DNA from: Nitrospirota bacterium | GTDB lineage: Bacteria; Nitrospirota; Thermodesulfovibrionia; UBA6902 | Assembly (NCBI GenBank): GCA_015491705.1 | Contig: WFVK01000259.1 | Span: 1-7,871 of the forward strand | Direction: 5' to 3' | DNA length: 7,871 bases | Part shown: positions 1 through 6,238 of the stretch, piece after piece | Layout of the letters: the number at the start of each line of letters is the position of its first letter | How positions within the stretch are numbered: the stretch's first letter is position 1 | The notes under the pieces: generated by a model | Told to the model about the DNA's origin: nothing | The model's input: the letters and a program-made list of their open reading frames with translations, nothing else | Databases searched by the model: none | Made by a program: the position numbers and the translations under genes

Positions 1-1
1 G

Positions 2-187
2 AGATACCTTGTGCTGGCGCGGCGCTATCTGGTACTGTACAGGAAGACGCGTAAGCGCAGGTACCTCTGCCTGCATTACCGGTACATAGGGGCATACTAC
101 TGCTGCCTGTACCGTGTGACGAGGAGGCGGGCTTACCTTATCCGTTGCAGGCGCTATATCGCCCTCTACAGGAAGTGCAGGGGGTAA
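2..187 (+). CDS. Partial Arg/Tyr/Cys-rich repeat protein, C-terminal end
   Basis: Frame 2 is open from the left edge to a TAA at 185-187, giving the last 61 residues of a longer product. I do not recognise the family. The composition is extreme: about 17 Arg, 12 Tyr, 5 Cys and 3 Lys, with no Asp or Glu. A motif of the form RY[L/I]-x4-RY[L/I]-x-LYR[K/V] occurs at residues 1-15 and 44-58, and again at 20-39 with five extra residues. Tyrosines pair at a spacing of seven (2/9, 21/28, 45/52). Such a chain should bind nucleic acid or another polyanion, but that is inference from charge alone. A strong + strand terminator 32 bases after the stop supports this strand. The reverse strand is also open here but has no start codon near its upstream stop. 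The alternative is a repetitive non-coding sequence. Confidence 0.45.
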   Translation, partial: RYLVLARRYLVLYRKTRKRRYLCLHYRYIGAYYCCLYRVTRRRAYLIRCRRYIALYRKCRG

Positions 188-218
188 ATCCTCACCGTAT
201 TATTCATGATGCCGGGAG

Positions 219-253
219 GCCGGGGAGTCAGAGTCTGTCTCCCCGGCTTTTTT
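219..253 (+). terminator. Intrinsic terminator after the Arg/Tyr-rich gene
   Basis: A perfect 9-bp stem (GCCGGGGAG at 219-227, CTCCCCGGC at 239-247) is followed at once by six T (248-253). Inside the loop CAG/CTG (229-231/235-237) can add three more pairs beyond a T-T mismatch. The T run lies only on the + strand side, so it ends transcription coming from the left edge and insulates the ABC operon. Confidence 0.9.
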
Positions 254-382
254 ACATCTTGCCGGTTGATCAGGAATCCTTGCAAAGTGTTGCAATATCC
301 CGTACCGTACGTTATAACCCTGGACAGGGTTTTACGCCGGGCCTTGAGAAAGGCTGAATTTTCGTGCTGCAAGGTATGGCTA
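254..382 (+). other. Intergenic region with small hairpins and paired TTGCAA boxes
   Basis: No gene is credible between the terminator and the operon promoter. The self-complementary hexamer TTGCAA occurs twice, at 280-285 and 290-295, exactly 10 bases apart, so both would lie on the same face of the helix. Two short hairpins follow: AACCCT/AGGGTT (316-321/326-331, loop GGAC), and GCCTT/AAGGC (341-345/350-354, loop GAGA). Neither has a long T run. They could be regulatory sites or chance; the sequence does not decide. Confidence 0.3.
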
Positions 383-411
383 TTGAAAATTTTAATTTCC
401 TTTTATAGAAT
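383..411 (+). promoter_or_regulatory. Sigma-70-type promoter of the ABC operon
   Basis: TTGAAA (383-388) is separated by 17 bases from TAGAAT (406-411); each box has one mismatch to consensus and the spacer is AT-rich. Transcription would start near 418. This leaves a leader of about 36 bases before the ATG at 454 and argues against the in-frame ATG at 412, which would sit at the end of the -10 box. Confidence 0.7.
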
Positions 412-453
412 ATGTTGCTGGACGGACAGCCGTACAGAGAGATACAGGCACAC

Positions 454-1389
454 ATGATCCGGATAGAGAATCTTACCAGATACTACGGCGGGACGTGCGC
501 CGTAAATGACATAAGCTTCGACATCAAAAGGGGCGGGATTCTCGGTCTTTTAGGGCCGAACGGCGCCGGCAAGACGACATTCATGAGGATGCTCACCTGC
601 TATCTCAGGCCTTCATCCGGCAACATAACCGTCAAGGAGTACAATATCCACGAACACCCCCTGCAGATCAAGGGGCTTATCGGCTACCTCCCGGAATCCG
701 CGCCGCTTTACCCTGACATGCTCGTGTATGATTACCTGAAATTCGTGGCCGATGTGCGGAATATAGAAAAGGCCCGCGCGGACTCCAGGATAAAGGATCT
801 TGCCGGCATATGCGGTATCAATGAAGTCATGCACAGGCCGGTCAACGAACTGTCCAAGGGATATAAACAGAGGGTCGGCCTTGCACATGCAATGATGAGC
901 GACCCCGAGATACTCGTGCTCGATGAACCCACCTCGGGGCTCGATCCGAACCAGATTGTCGAGATCAGGGACATCATCCGGAAGATCGGGAAGGAGAAGA
1001 CCGTGATTCTCTCGACCCATATCCTGAGCGAGGCTGAAGCCACATGCGACAGGATCGTGATAATCAACCGGGGGAAGATCGTGGCGGACGGAGCCACTGA
1101 TGAACTCAAACGGCAGGCGGGCAGCGATTACATCATCCATGTCTCCCTCGTGCACGGGAACTTCGATGAGATAAGACAGGCCCTCAGCGGCGTGCCCGGC
1201 GTCAGTGATGTGGCCCTTGCCGGTTCTGATGACGGGACAATGGACCTTCACCTTGCGTGCAGCGGGCAAAGGGACGTACGCCCGGATATCTACGAGATCA
1301 TCAAAAACAACAACTGGCCTCTCCTTGAATTTTACAGGGAGACCAGGACACTTGAAACCATATTCAGGGAACTCACAAGGGGGAACTGA
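454..1389 (+). CDS. GldA-like ABC transporter ATP-binding protein
   Basis: A 311-residue cytoplasmic ATPase that would drive the membrane pump encoded downstream. All nucleotide-binding motifs are present: Walker A GPNGAGKTT (34-42), signature LSKGY (133-137), Walker B ILVLDE (153-158), D-loop SGLD (161-164) and the switch histidine (H189, in STH). At the Q-loop position the sequence is GYLPE (77-81), with Glu instead of Gln. That, plus the following APLYPDMLV stretch, is typical of the GldA branch. Residues from about 225 form a C-terminal extension as in many ABC-2 drug or gliding-type ATPases. I chose ATG 454 (MIRIENLTRYYGG) over 412 because the predicted promoter covers 412 and family members start this way; the ribosome site is weak (AGAGAGA, 435-441). 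One base separates its TGA from the next ATG, so it is co-translated with the permease. Substrate unknown. Confidence 0.93.
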   Translation: MIRIENLTRYYGGTCAVNDISFDIKRGGILGLLGPNGAGKTTFMRMLTCYLRPSSGNITVKEYNIHEHPLQIKGLIGYLPESAPLYPDMLVYDYLKFVADVRNIEKARADSRIKDLAGICGINEVMHRPVNELSKGYKQRVGLAHAMMSDPEILVLDEPTSGLDPNQIVEIRDIIRKIGKEKTVILSTHILSEAEATCDRIVIINRGKIVADGATDELKRQAGSDYIIHVSLVHGNFDEIRQALSGVPGVSDVALAGSDDGTMDLHLACSGQRDVRPDIYEIIKNNNWPLLEFYRETRTLETIFRELTRGN

Positions 1390-1390
1390 G

Positions 1391-2095
1391 ATGCACAAGG
1401 CGGCCACCATATTCAGAAAAGAATTCAGAGGCTACTTCGTATCACCGATCGCCTATATTGTTATTTCGGTCTTCCTCATACTGAGCGGCTGGTTTTTCTT
1501 CTCCACCTTTTTCCTGTTCGGCCAGGCCGAGATGAGGAGCTTTTTCTCCCTTCTGCCCGTGACATTCTCATTTATCATACCCGCTGTTACAATGAGGCTG
1601 TTCTCTGAAGAATTCAATACGGGCTCTTATGAATTAATGCTGACCATGCCCGTATCTTCACTGGACATCATTATCGGCAAATTCACCGCGGCTGCGGCAT
1701 TTGTCGCCGTCATGCTTGCGCCCACGGTTTCTTACGGGATATTCATATCATTCATCGGGGACCTCGACTGGGGGCCGGTAGCGGGAGGCTATGCCGGGGC
1801 ACTGCTGCTCGGCGCTTCATTTGCATCAATAGGACTGTTCGCCTCATCGCTCACCCGCAACCAGATTATAGCGTTTATTACCGGCATGTCTTTCTGCTTC
1901 GTGCTCACGCTCATAGACAAGATGCTGTTTTTTCTCCCCGAGGGCGTGCTGAATGTCCTCCAGTACATGGGAGCCGGTTTTCACTTTCAGAACATCTCAA
2001 AAGGCATAATCGACTCAAGGGACATACTGTATTTCCTGAGCATATGTTTTGTTATGCTGTACGCCACTAATCTCGTGATCCAGGAGAAGAAATAA
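1391..2095 (+). CDS. GldF-like ABC-2 family permease
   Basis: A 234-residue inner-membrane permease, the membrane half of the transporter with the ATPase just upstream. About six hydrophobic segments are visible, near residues 18-43, 51-68, 98-121, 130-154, 160-182 and 211-230. Two family hallmarks are clear: the N-terminal KEFRGYFVSPIAYI (10-23), and the block from RLFSEEF (69-75) through the GSYELMLTMPVS (78-89) cytoplasmic segment, as in GldF and NosY-like ABC-2 permeases. The start at 1391 is preceded by AAGGGGG (1377-1383) at 7 bases. The longer in-frame reading from 1205 runs inside the ATPase gene and is not real. The protein is short, as usual for a single-domain subunit that would dimerise. 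It may pair with the N-terminal anchor of the next protein. Nothing in the sequence shows what it moves. Confidence 0.92.
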   Translation: MHKAATIFRKEFRGYFVSPIAYIVISVFLILSGWFFFSTFFLFGQAEMRSFFSLLPVTFSFIIPAVTMRLFSEEFNTGSYELMLTMPVSSLDIIIGKFTAAAAFVAVMLAPTVSYGIFISFIGDLDWGPVAGGYAGALLLGASFASIGLFASSLTRNQIIAFITGMSFCFVLTLIDKMLFFLPEGVLNVLQYMGAGFHFQNISKGIIDSRDILYFLSICFVMLYATNLVIQEKK

Positions 2096-2104
2096 GGAAT
2101 GCCG

Positions 2105-4294
2105 ATGAAAAAACCTTCCGGTGCCGCAGCATATTCGAGGTTTCTGATATACCTTGTTGTAATAGTCCTGCTGAACATTGCAGGCATTACCTTCTTCTTC
2201 AGGGCCGACCTGACCTCAGGCAAGGTGTATTCACTGTCAGAGGCAAGCAGGAAGGTCGTCTCAACCCTCTCCGAGCCGTTGACCGTCAAGGTGTTTTTCA
2301 GCGGCAACCTGCCTGCCCCCTACAATAATATCGAACGCTACCTCCATGACCTGCTCGAGGAATATGCAGTTGCGGGCAACAGGTACTTCAACTACCGGTT
2401 CTACAATGTATCAGGCGGGGAAGACGACGAGTCGCTGAAAAACAGGGAGCTTGCGGCGAGCTACGGCATTCAGCCCGTGCAGATACAGAACATCGAGCAC
2501 GACCAGGTGAAATTCCAGGAGGCTTACATGGGGATGGTGCTCATACACGGTGATATTATCCAGGCCATACCCGCCATAACATCCACGGACGGGCTCGAGT
2601 ACCGGATCACTTCCACGATCATGAAGATGAACAACAAGATAAGCGCCCTACTGCGCCTGAAAGACAGGATATCCGTCAAGCTGATCCTGTCTTCGTCACT
2701 TGCCGTGGTGGGTCCGTACATGAACATCAGCGGCCTGCCGGAGCTGCCGGGGAAGATCGAGGAAATAGTAAACAGGTTAAATGAAAAAAATTACGGCAGG
2801 CTTTCATTCTCGTATCTCGACCCCACCCTGAATCCCGCTGACGAGAAGCAGGCGGAACACTATGAAATCCTCCGTCTCGGCTGGAACGAGTTCAGGGACA
2901 GAACCGGCAAGACGATACCTGCGGGCAAGGGTTATGCAGGGATCGTGGTCGAGCACGGCGGAAACTTTGAAACAATCGAGCTGATAAAGGCCATACGCCT
3001 CCCGCTGTTCGGCACCCAGTACCAGCTCGCGGACCTGTCCGGCCTTGAAAAGGCCATTAATGAGACCGCGGAAAACGTCATCAATATCAACGAAGAGATC
3101 GGCTACCTCGCGGATCACGGCACCCTTCCGATAGGCGGGCCGCCACCCATGTTCGATTTCACCCGGAAGGACTCACTCTCAAGCCTTGATAAACTTCTAT
3201 CCGAGGAATACTCCATACGCCGGGTCAGGCTCAAAGACGAGGATATCCCGGACGGCCTCTCCACGCTCATCATTGCCGGGCCGAAGGAAAAGTTTACCGA
3301 CTACGAACTTTACCGGATCGACCAGTTCCTGATGAAGGGGAAGAACCTCGCCATTTTCATGGATTCATTCAAGGAGGTCTCGCCCGGGGGGCAGGGCATG
3401 ATGAGCCAGTTCAGGAGGTCTTTTTACATGCCGCTTGACACCGGCCTGGAAAAACTGCTGGAGCATTACGGTCTGACCGTCAAGAAATCGATTGTCCTTG
3501 ACGAGAACAGTTACAGGCAGCAGGTGCCGCGCAGGTTCGGCGGAGGGGAACGGATAATCTATTTTGCGCCGATCATCAAAAACGAGATGATCAACAAAGA
3601 CGCCGCATATTTAAAAAACATCAAAGGGCTTGTAATCCTCCAGGCGTCTCCTGTGGAGATCAATGAAAAGAAGATCAGGGACAACGGGCTCAGGGCCGTA
3701 AGGCTCTTTTCATCATCCGAAAGGTCGTGGGAGATGAAGGGGAGGATCAATCTGAACCCCGTATTAATTACGCCTCCCACGGACAAGGAGGAATTCAGGA
3801 GCCTGCCCATGGCCTACGTTGTCGAGGGCCCTTTCCCGAGCTACTTTGCTGGAAAGCCCGTGCCCGAGAAGGAAGAACCGGAAAAAGAGGGCGGTGAGGG
3901 GAAAAAGGAAAAAGACAGGAAAGAGTCGGGCGTCGACATGTCCGCAATCAGGGGTGAGAGGATTACCATCGGGAAAGGCAGGCCGGGAAAGATATTCCTC
4001 ATAGGGACATCCGCAATCCTCAGGGATAACGTAATCGACGAGGAAGGCAAGACCCCGAATGCACAGTTCGTGATGAACGTCATTGATTATCTCAACGGGA
4101 GGGAAGACATAGCGGTGATGCGCAGCAAGACGCAGAAATTCAATCCCCTGCGGGACATCGACCCTGCTGCAAAGACGGCCATCAAGACCGCCAACATAGT
4201 CGGTCTGCCTGCCTTCGTTGTCATCGCCGGGATTATCGTGTGGTTCAGGCGTACAGCGAGGAAGCGCAGGATTCAGAAGATGTTCGGCAAATAA
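2105..4294 (+). CDS. GldG-type ABC transporter auxiliary protein
   Basis: A 729-residue protein with one membrane helix at each end (about 13-32 and 698-714) and a large domain between them that should lie in the periplasm. The topology and the N-terminal block (VYSLSEASRKVVSTLSEPL, then VKVFFSGNLPAPY) match the GldG/ABC_transp_aux family, which accompanies GldA and GldF. A very charged Lys/Glu-rich linker lies at about 585-610, before the last domain and helix; the C-terminal tail is basic (RRTARKRR), fitting a cytoplasmic end. No enzyme motif is evident. The start is probably ATG 2105 (MKKPSG), six bases after AAGGA (2094-2098); ATG 2099, two codons earlier, is possible but overlaps that site. 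In Bacteroidetes gliding motility GldG works with GldA/F, but in other phyla the role of this cluster is not established. Confidence 0.9.
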   Translation: MKKPSGAAAYSRFLIYLVVIVLLNIAGITFFFRADLTSGKVYSLSEASRKVVSTLSEPLTVKVFFSGNLPAPYNNIERYLHDLLEEYAVAGNRYFNYRFYNVSGGEDDESLKNRELAASYGIQPVQIQNIEHDQVKFQEAYMGMVLIHGDIIQAIPAITSTDGLEYRITSTIMKMNNKISALLRLKDRISVKLILSSSLAVVGPYMNISGLPELPGKIEEIVNRLNEKNYGRLSFSYLDPTLNPADEKQAEHYEILRLGWNEFRDRTGKTIPAGKGYAGIVVEHGGNFETIELIKAIRLPLFGTQYQLADLSGLEKAINETAENVININEEIGYLADHGTLPIGGPPPMFDFTRKDSLSSLDKLLSEEYSIRRVRLKDEDIPDGLSTLIIAGPKEKFTDYELYRIDQFLMKGKNLAIFMDSFKEVSPGGQGMMSQFRRSFYMPLDTGLEKLLEHYGLTVKKSIVLDENSYRQQVPRRFGGGERIIYFAPIIKNEMINKDAAYLKNIKGLVILQASPVEINEKKIRDNGLRAVRLFSSSERSWEMKGRINLNPVLITPPTDKEEFRSLPMAYVVEGPFPSYFAGKPVPEKEEPEKEGGEGKKEKDRKESGVDMSAIRGERITIGKGRPGKIFLIGTSAILRDNVIDEEGKTPNAQFVMNVIDYLNGREDIAVMRSKTQKFNPLRDIDPAAKTAIKTANIVGLPAFVVIAGIIVWFRRTARKRRIQKMFGK

Positions 4295-4322
4295 ACCGAG
4301 TATTGTTTAAAGGAGCGTTGGG

Positions 4323-5294
4323 ATGAAATCAAAAAAAGAGATAGCAATCCTCTTCTTTATCATAGCCGTGCTTGTCTTTTACATCACCTCCCGGAAGGAC
4401 GAGAAGACGCATTATAAATTGCCGGAAGTGCCGAAGATAGCCGCGGCTGACATAACAAAGATAACCGTAAAGAAAAATGGTTCGGAGACCGTTCTGGTAA
4501 AGGAGTCCGACAGGTGGCTCGTTGGGGAGAAAAGGTATCCGGCAGATGAAAACAAAGTAAAAGATATGCTGAAGGGCGTCTCGGACCTCAGACTGACCGC
4601 CCTTGCATCGGAATCGAAAAACTATGCCGTTTACGAACTTGATGAGAAAAAACGTATCGAGGTGGCGGTGTATAAAGGCGACCGCCTCCTGCGCAGGCTG
4701 AATATCGGCAAACCCGCATCAACATACCGCTTTACCTTTGTCATGCTTGATGACGACCCGCGTGTCTTTCAGGCAGAGGGCGACATAAAAAGCGACTTCA
4801 ACAGGACCGTGTCCGAACTGCGTGACAGAAAGGTGATGGCATTCACGGATGATATCACGCAACTTGTACTTAAAAGGGATGGTGAGGAGATAAAGTTTGT
4901 GAGGACAAAGGCCCCTGTTTCAGTTGATACCGCGGCGAAACCAGAATCAGAGGAAAAACAGCAGGAGAAAAAAGAGGGGGCGTCCGCATGGAAGACCGCA
5001 GGCGGCAGGGCGGCCAGGGCAAAAGAGATCGAGGGCATAATCAGTACATTATCCGACCTGCGCTGTGACGGATTTATAGAAGACAGGAAGAAAGAGGATT
5101 TCAAATCCCCGGTCTTTACGGCAACCCTGAAGGGAGTCAATACATACACGATTTCCATCTTCGGTAAAAAAGACGGCAAATATCAGGCCGTCTCCTCAAC
5201 AAGCGAATATCCCTTCCTGCTTTCGGAGTGGAAGGCGAAGAGGATCATGAAGGATTTCGGTAGCCTGATTGAAGAAAAGAAGAACAAGTCCTGA
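4323..5294 (+). CDS. DUF4340 domain protein, membrane-anchored
   Basis: A 323-residue protein, last in the operon. It has a short basic N-terminus and one hydrophobic helix (about 6-22), with the rest probably in the periplasm. The body fits DUF4340: an early VPKIAAADITKITVKKNG strand region, a DRWLV...YPADENKVKDMLKGVSDL segment (about 63-93), and a second similar part near the C-terminus (KEIEGIISTLSDLRCDGFIED). A Lys/Glu-rich insert (206-219) separates the halves, echoing the charged linker in the GldG-type neighbour. AAAGGAG (4309-4315) stands 7 bases before the ATG, the best ribosome site in the operon; the gap from the previous gene is 28 bases. DUF4340 genes commonly follow GldG-type genes, so a shared complex with the transporter is likely, but the biochemical role is unknown. 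Confidence 0.9.
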   Translation: MKSKKEIAILFFIIAVLVFYITSRKDEKTHYKLPEVPKIAAADITKITVKKNGSETVLVKESDRWLVGEKRYPADENKVKDMLKGVSDLRLTALASESKNYAVYELDEKKRIEVAVYKGDRLLRRLNIGKPASTYRFTFVMLDDDPRVFQAEGDIKSDFNRTVSELRDRKVMAFTDDITQLVLKRDGEEIKFVRTKAPVSVDTAAKPESEEKQQEKKEGASAWKTAGGRAARAKEIEGIISTLSDLRCDGFIEDRKKEDFKSPVFTATLKGVNTYTISIFGKKDGKYQAVSSTSEYPFLLSEWKAKRIMKDFGSLIEEKKNKS

Positions 5295-5298
5295 CTGG

Positions 5299-5347
5299 AC
5301 GGCCGGAGAGGTCAAAAGGCATATGTCAGATTGACGACTCCGGCCGT
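5299..5347. terminator. Hairpin between convergent genes
   Basis: Perfect 10-bp arms ACGGCCGGAG (5299-5308) and CTCCGGCCGT (5338-5347) enclose a second 5-bp stem, GTCAA/TTGAC (5311-5315/5331-5335), across a 2x2 mismatch, with a 15-base loop. It sits just after the DUF4340 stop and covers the last codons and stop of the facing outer-membrane gene. No T run follows on either strand, so it may protect the 3' ends or act with Rho rather than be a classical terminator. Confidence 0.4.
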
Positions 5348-6124
5348 GAGGCGGGTGCTGCTGTCCGGAAACACGGCCTGAAGAAGGCCGTCCCGCTTTA
5401 TGTCGCTTTCCCTAAGCCTTATGCCCGTGTAAGTGCCCCCCAGATAAAGACTCATTTTCCCGGGGAGCTCCCGGGCCAGACCCAAACCGAAGTCCAGGCA
5501 TGTGCCGCTGGTGTCGAATTTCATATGGGGCAGGGAACTGTTTTTCACCTCTGCATCAGGATAATAGGCATAAGCCGCCCTGCCGTCCAGGGCCCACTTC
5601 CCGAACCTGTATCCGATCGCCGCCCCCCCTCCAATACGCCACAGGCTGAAGTCTTCCGTTACAGTGCCTCCCACCGGGGTCCCCCCTGAGACGAATTTAT
5701 CCCTCCTGAAATGAATACCGTCCCAGCCTCCTGACGCATAAATCCTGTAGTAAAGCCTCCCGATCGTGTCTTTATAGCCGACTCTGAGGTCATAAAACTG
5801 CCCGAAAACCTCCAGTTCATTCGTCTGGGTCGTGACCTTATCCGTTTCCCATGTTTCCGAATCCTCCAGGCCTAATGCCCAGTCGGTTACAATGCCGGTA
5901 AAGAGGGTTCCCTGTTCAGTGAAGGAATACTCCGCGGATATTCCGAAGAGCACCGTATCAAGGACAGCCTCTGAGTCGATCTCGTTTCCTAAGGCCGAGG
6001 TCTCCTCTTCATATATGATGCTTCCGTAACCGCTGTGCACGCCGATACCGAAACCCGCGGCCTCAACACGTACTGCCATAAGAAACACCGCCGAAGCAAC
6101 AATCAAAAGAACATGCGCTTTCAA
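5312..6124 (-). CDS. Secreted protein, probable outer-membrane beta-barrel
   Basis: A 270-residue protein of no family I can name. The N-terminus is a signal peptide: one Lys, a hydrophobic run at 5-18 and a VEA-A cleavage site after residue 22. The mature part has alternating-residue strands rich in Gly, Tyr and aromatic residues (for example LYYRIYASGGWDG, WALDGRAAYAYY, MSLYLGGTYTGIRL) and ends in NLTYAF; a final Phe is typical of barrels inserted by BamA. About eight to ten strands seem likely. It has a single Cys, in SGTCLD. I chose TTG 6124 because GGGAGGG (6138-6132) lies 8 bases upstream and the signal peptide then starts correctly. An ATG at 6175 extends the frame by 17 codons, but it has no spaced ribosome site and would bury the signal peptide. 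No clear promoter is visible, and the region upstream is rearranged, so its expression may have changed. Confidence 0.8.
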   Translation of the reverse strand: MKAHVLLIVASAVFLMAVRVEAAGFGIGVHSGYGSIIYEEETSALGNEIDSEAVLDTVLFGISAEYSFTEQGTLFTGIVTDWALGLEDSETWETDKVTTQTNELEVFGQFYDLRVGYKDTIGRLYYRIYASGGWDGIHFRRDKFVSGGTPVGGTVTEDFSLWRIGGGAAIGYRFGKWALDGRAAYAYYPDAEVKNSSLPHMKFDTSGTCLDFGLGLARELPGKMSLYLGGTYTGIRLRESDIKRDGLLQAVFPDSSTRLTAGVVNLTYAF

Positions 6125-6125
6125 A

Positions 6126-6138
6126 TTCCTTCCCTCCC
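6126..6138 (-). promoter_or_regulatory. Strong ribosome binding site deciding a TTG start
   Basis: On the - strand this purine run reads GGGAGGGAAGGAA and is followed, after one T, by TTG AAA. The GGAGG core (6137-6133) is 8 bases from the TTG. It is far stronger than anything before the ATG at 6175 and fixes the start of the outer-membrane protein gene. Confidence 0.7.
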
Positions 6139-6142
6139 TGCA

Positions 6143-6238
6143 TCCAGTTTTAATCCCCAACCTCACCTCTGCCACATCTCCGAGCCTGACAAGCAGTGGC
6201 TTCAGTTCTTCTTCCCCGGCAAGGACGTATCTGTCTCC
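6143..6238 (-). pseudogene. Possible fragment of an Eco57I/TaqI-like N6-adenine methyltransferase
   Basis: Between the transposase remnant and the outer-membrane gene, one - strand frame reads like ordinary protein with no start of its own, beginning GDRYVLAGEEELKPLL. It includes VRLGDVAEVRLGIKTG, which resembles the first strand of the DNA-recognition domain in large Eco57I/TaqI-class methyltransferases (typical form: LG-D/E-I/V-AEV-x-x-G-I/T-x-TGAN). The likeness stops at IKTG, right before the ribosome site of the next gene. I infer a leftover piece of a restriction-modification or phage-defence gene. At about 32 codons it could also be chance, so confidence is low. Confidence 0.3.

Noticed and set aside
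1..184. Reverse-strand Pro/Val-rich open frame opposite the Arg/Tyr-rich gene
   Set aside because: It has no ATG, GTG or TTG between its upstream stop (near 194) and the first internal ATG, no ribosome site and no supporting signal. The + strand frame is followed by a strong terminator.
412..453. In-frame ATG at 412 as the ATPase start
   Set aside because: It falls at the predicted -10 box and lacks a ribosome site; the family-like N-terminus begins at 454.
613..1410. 265-codon frame on the - strand opposite the ATPase gene
   Set aside because: It is antisense to a gene with every ABC motif, and its translation shows no coherent domain; it is a by-product of codon bias.
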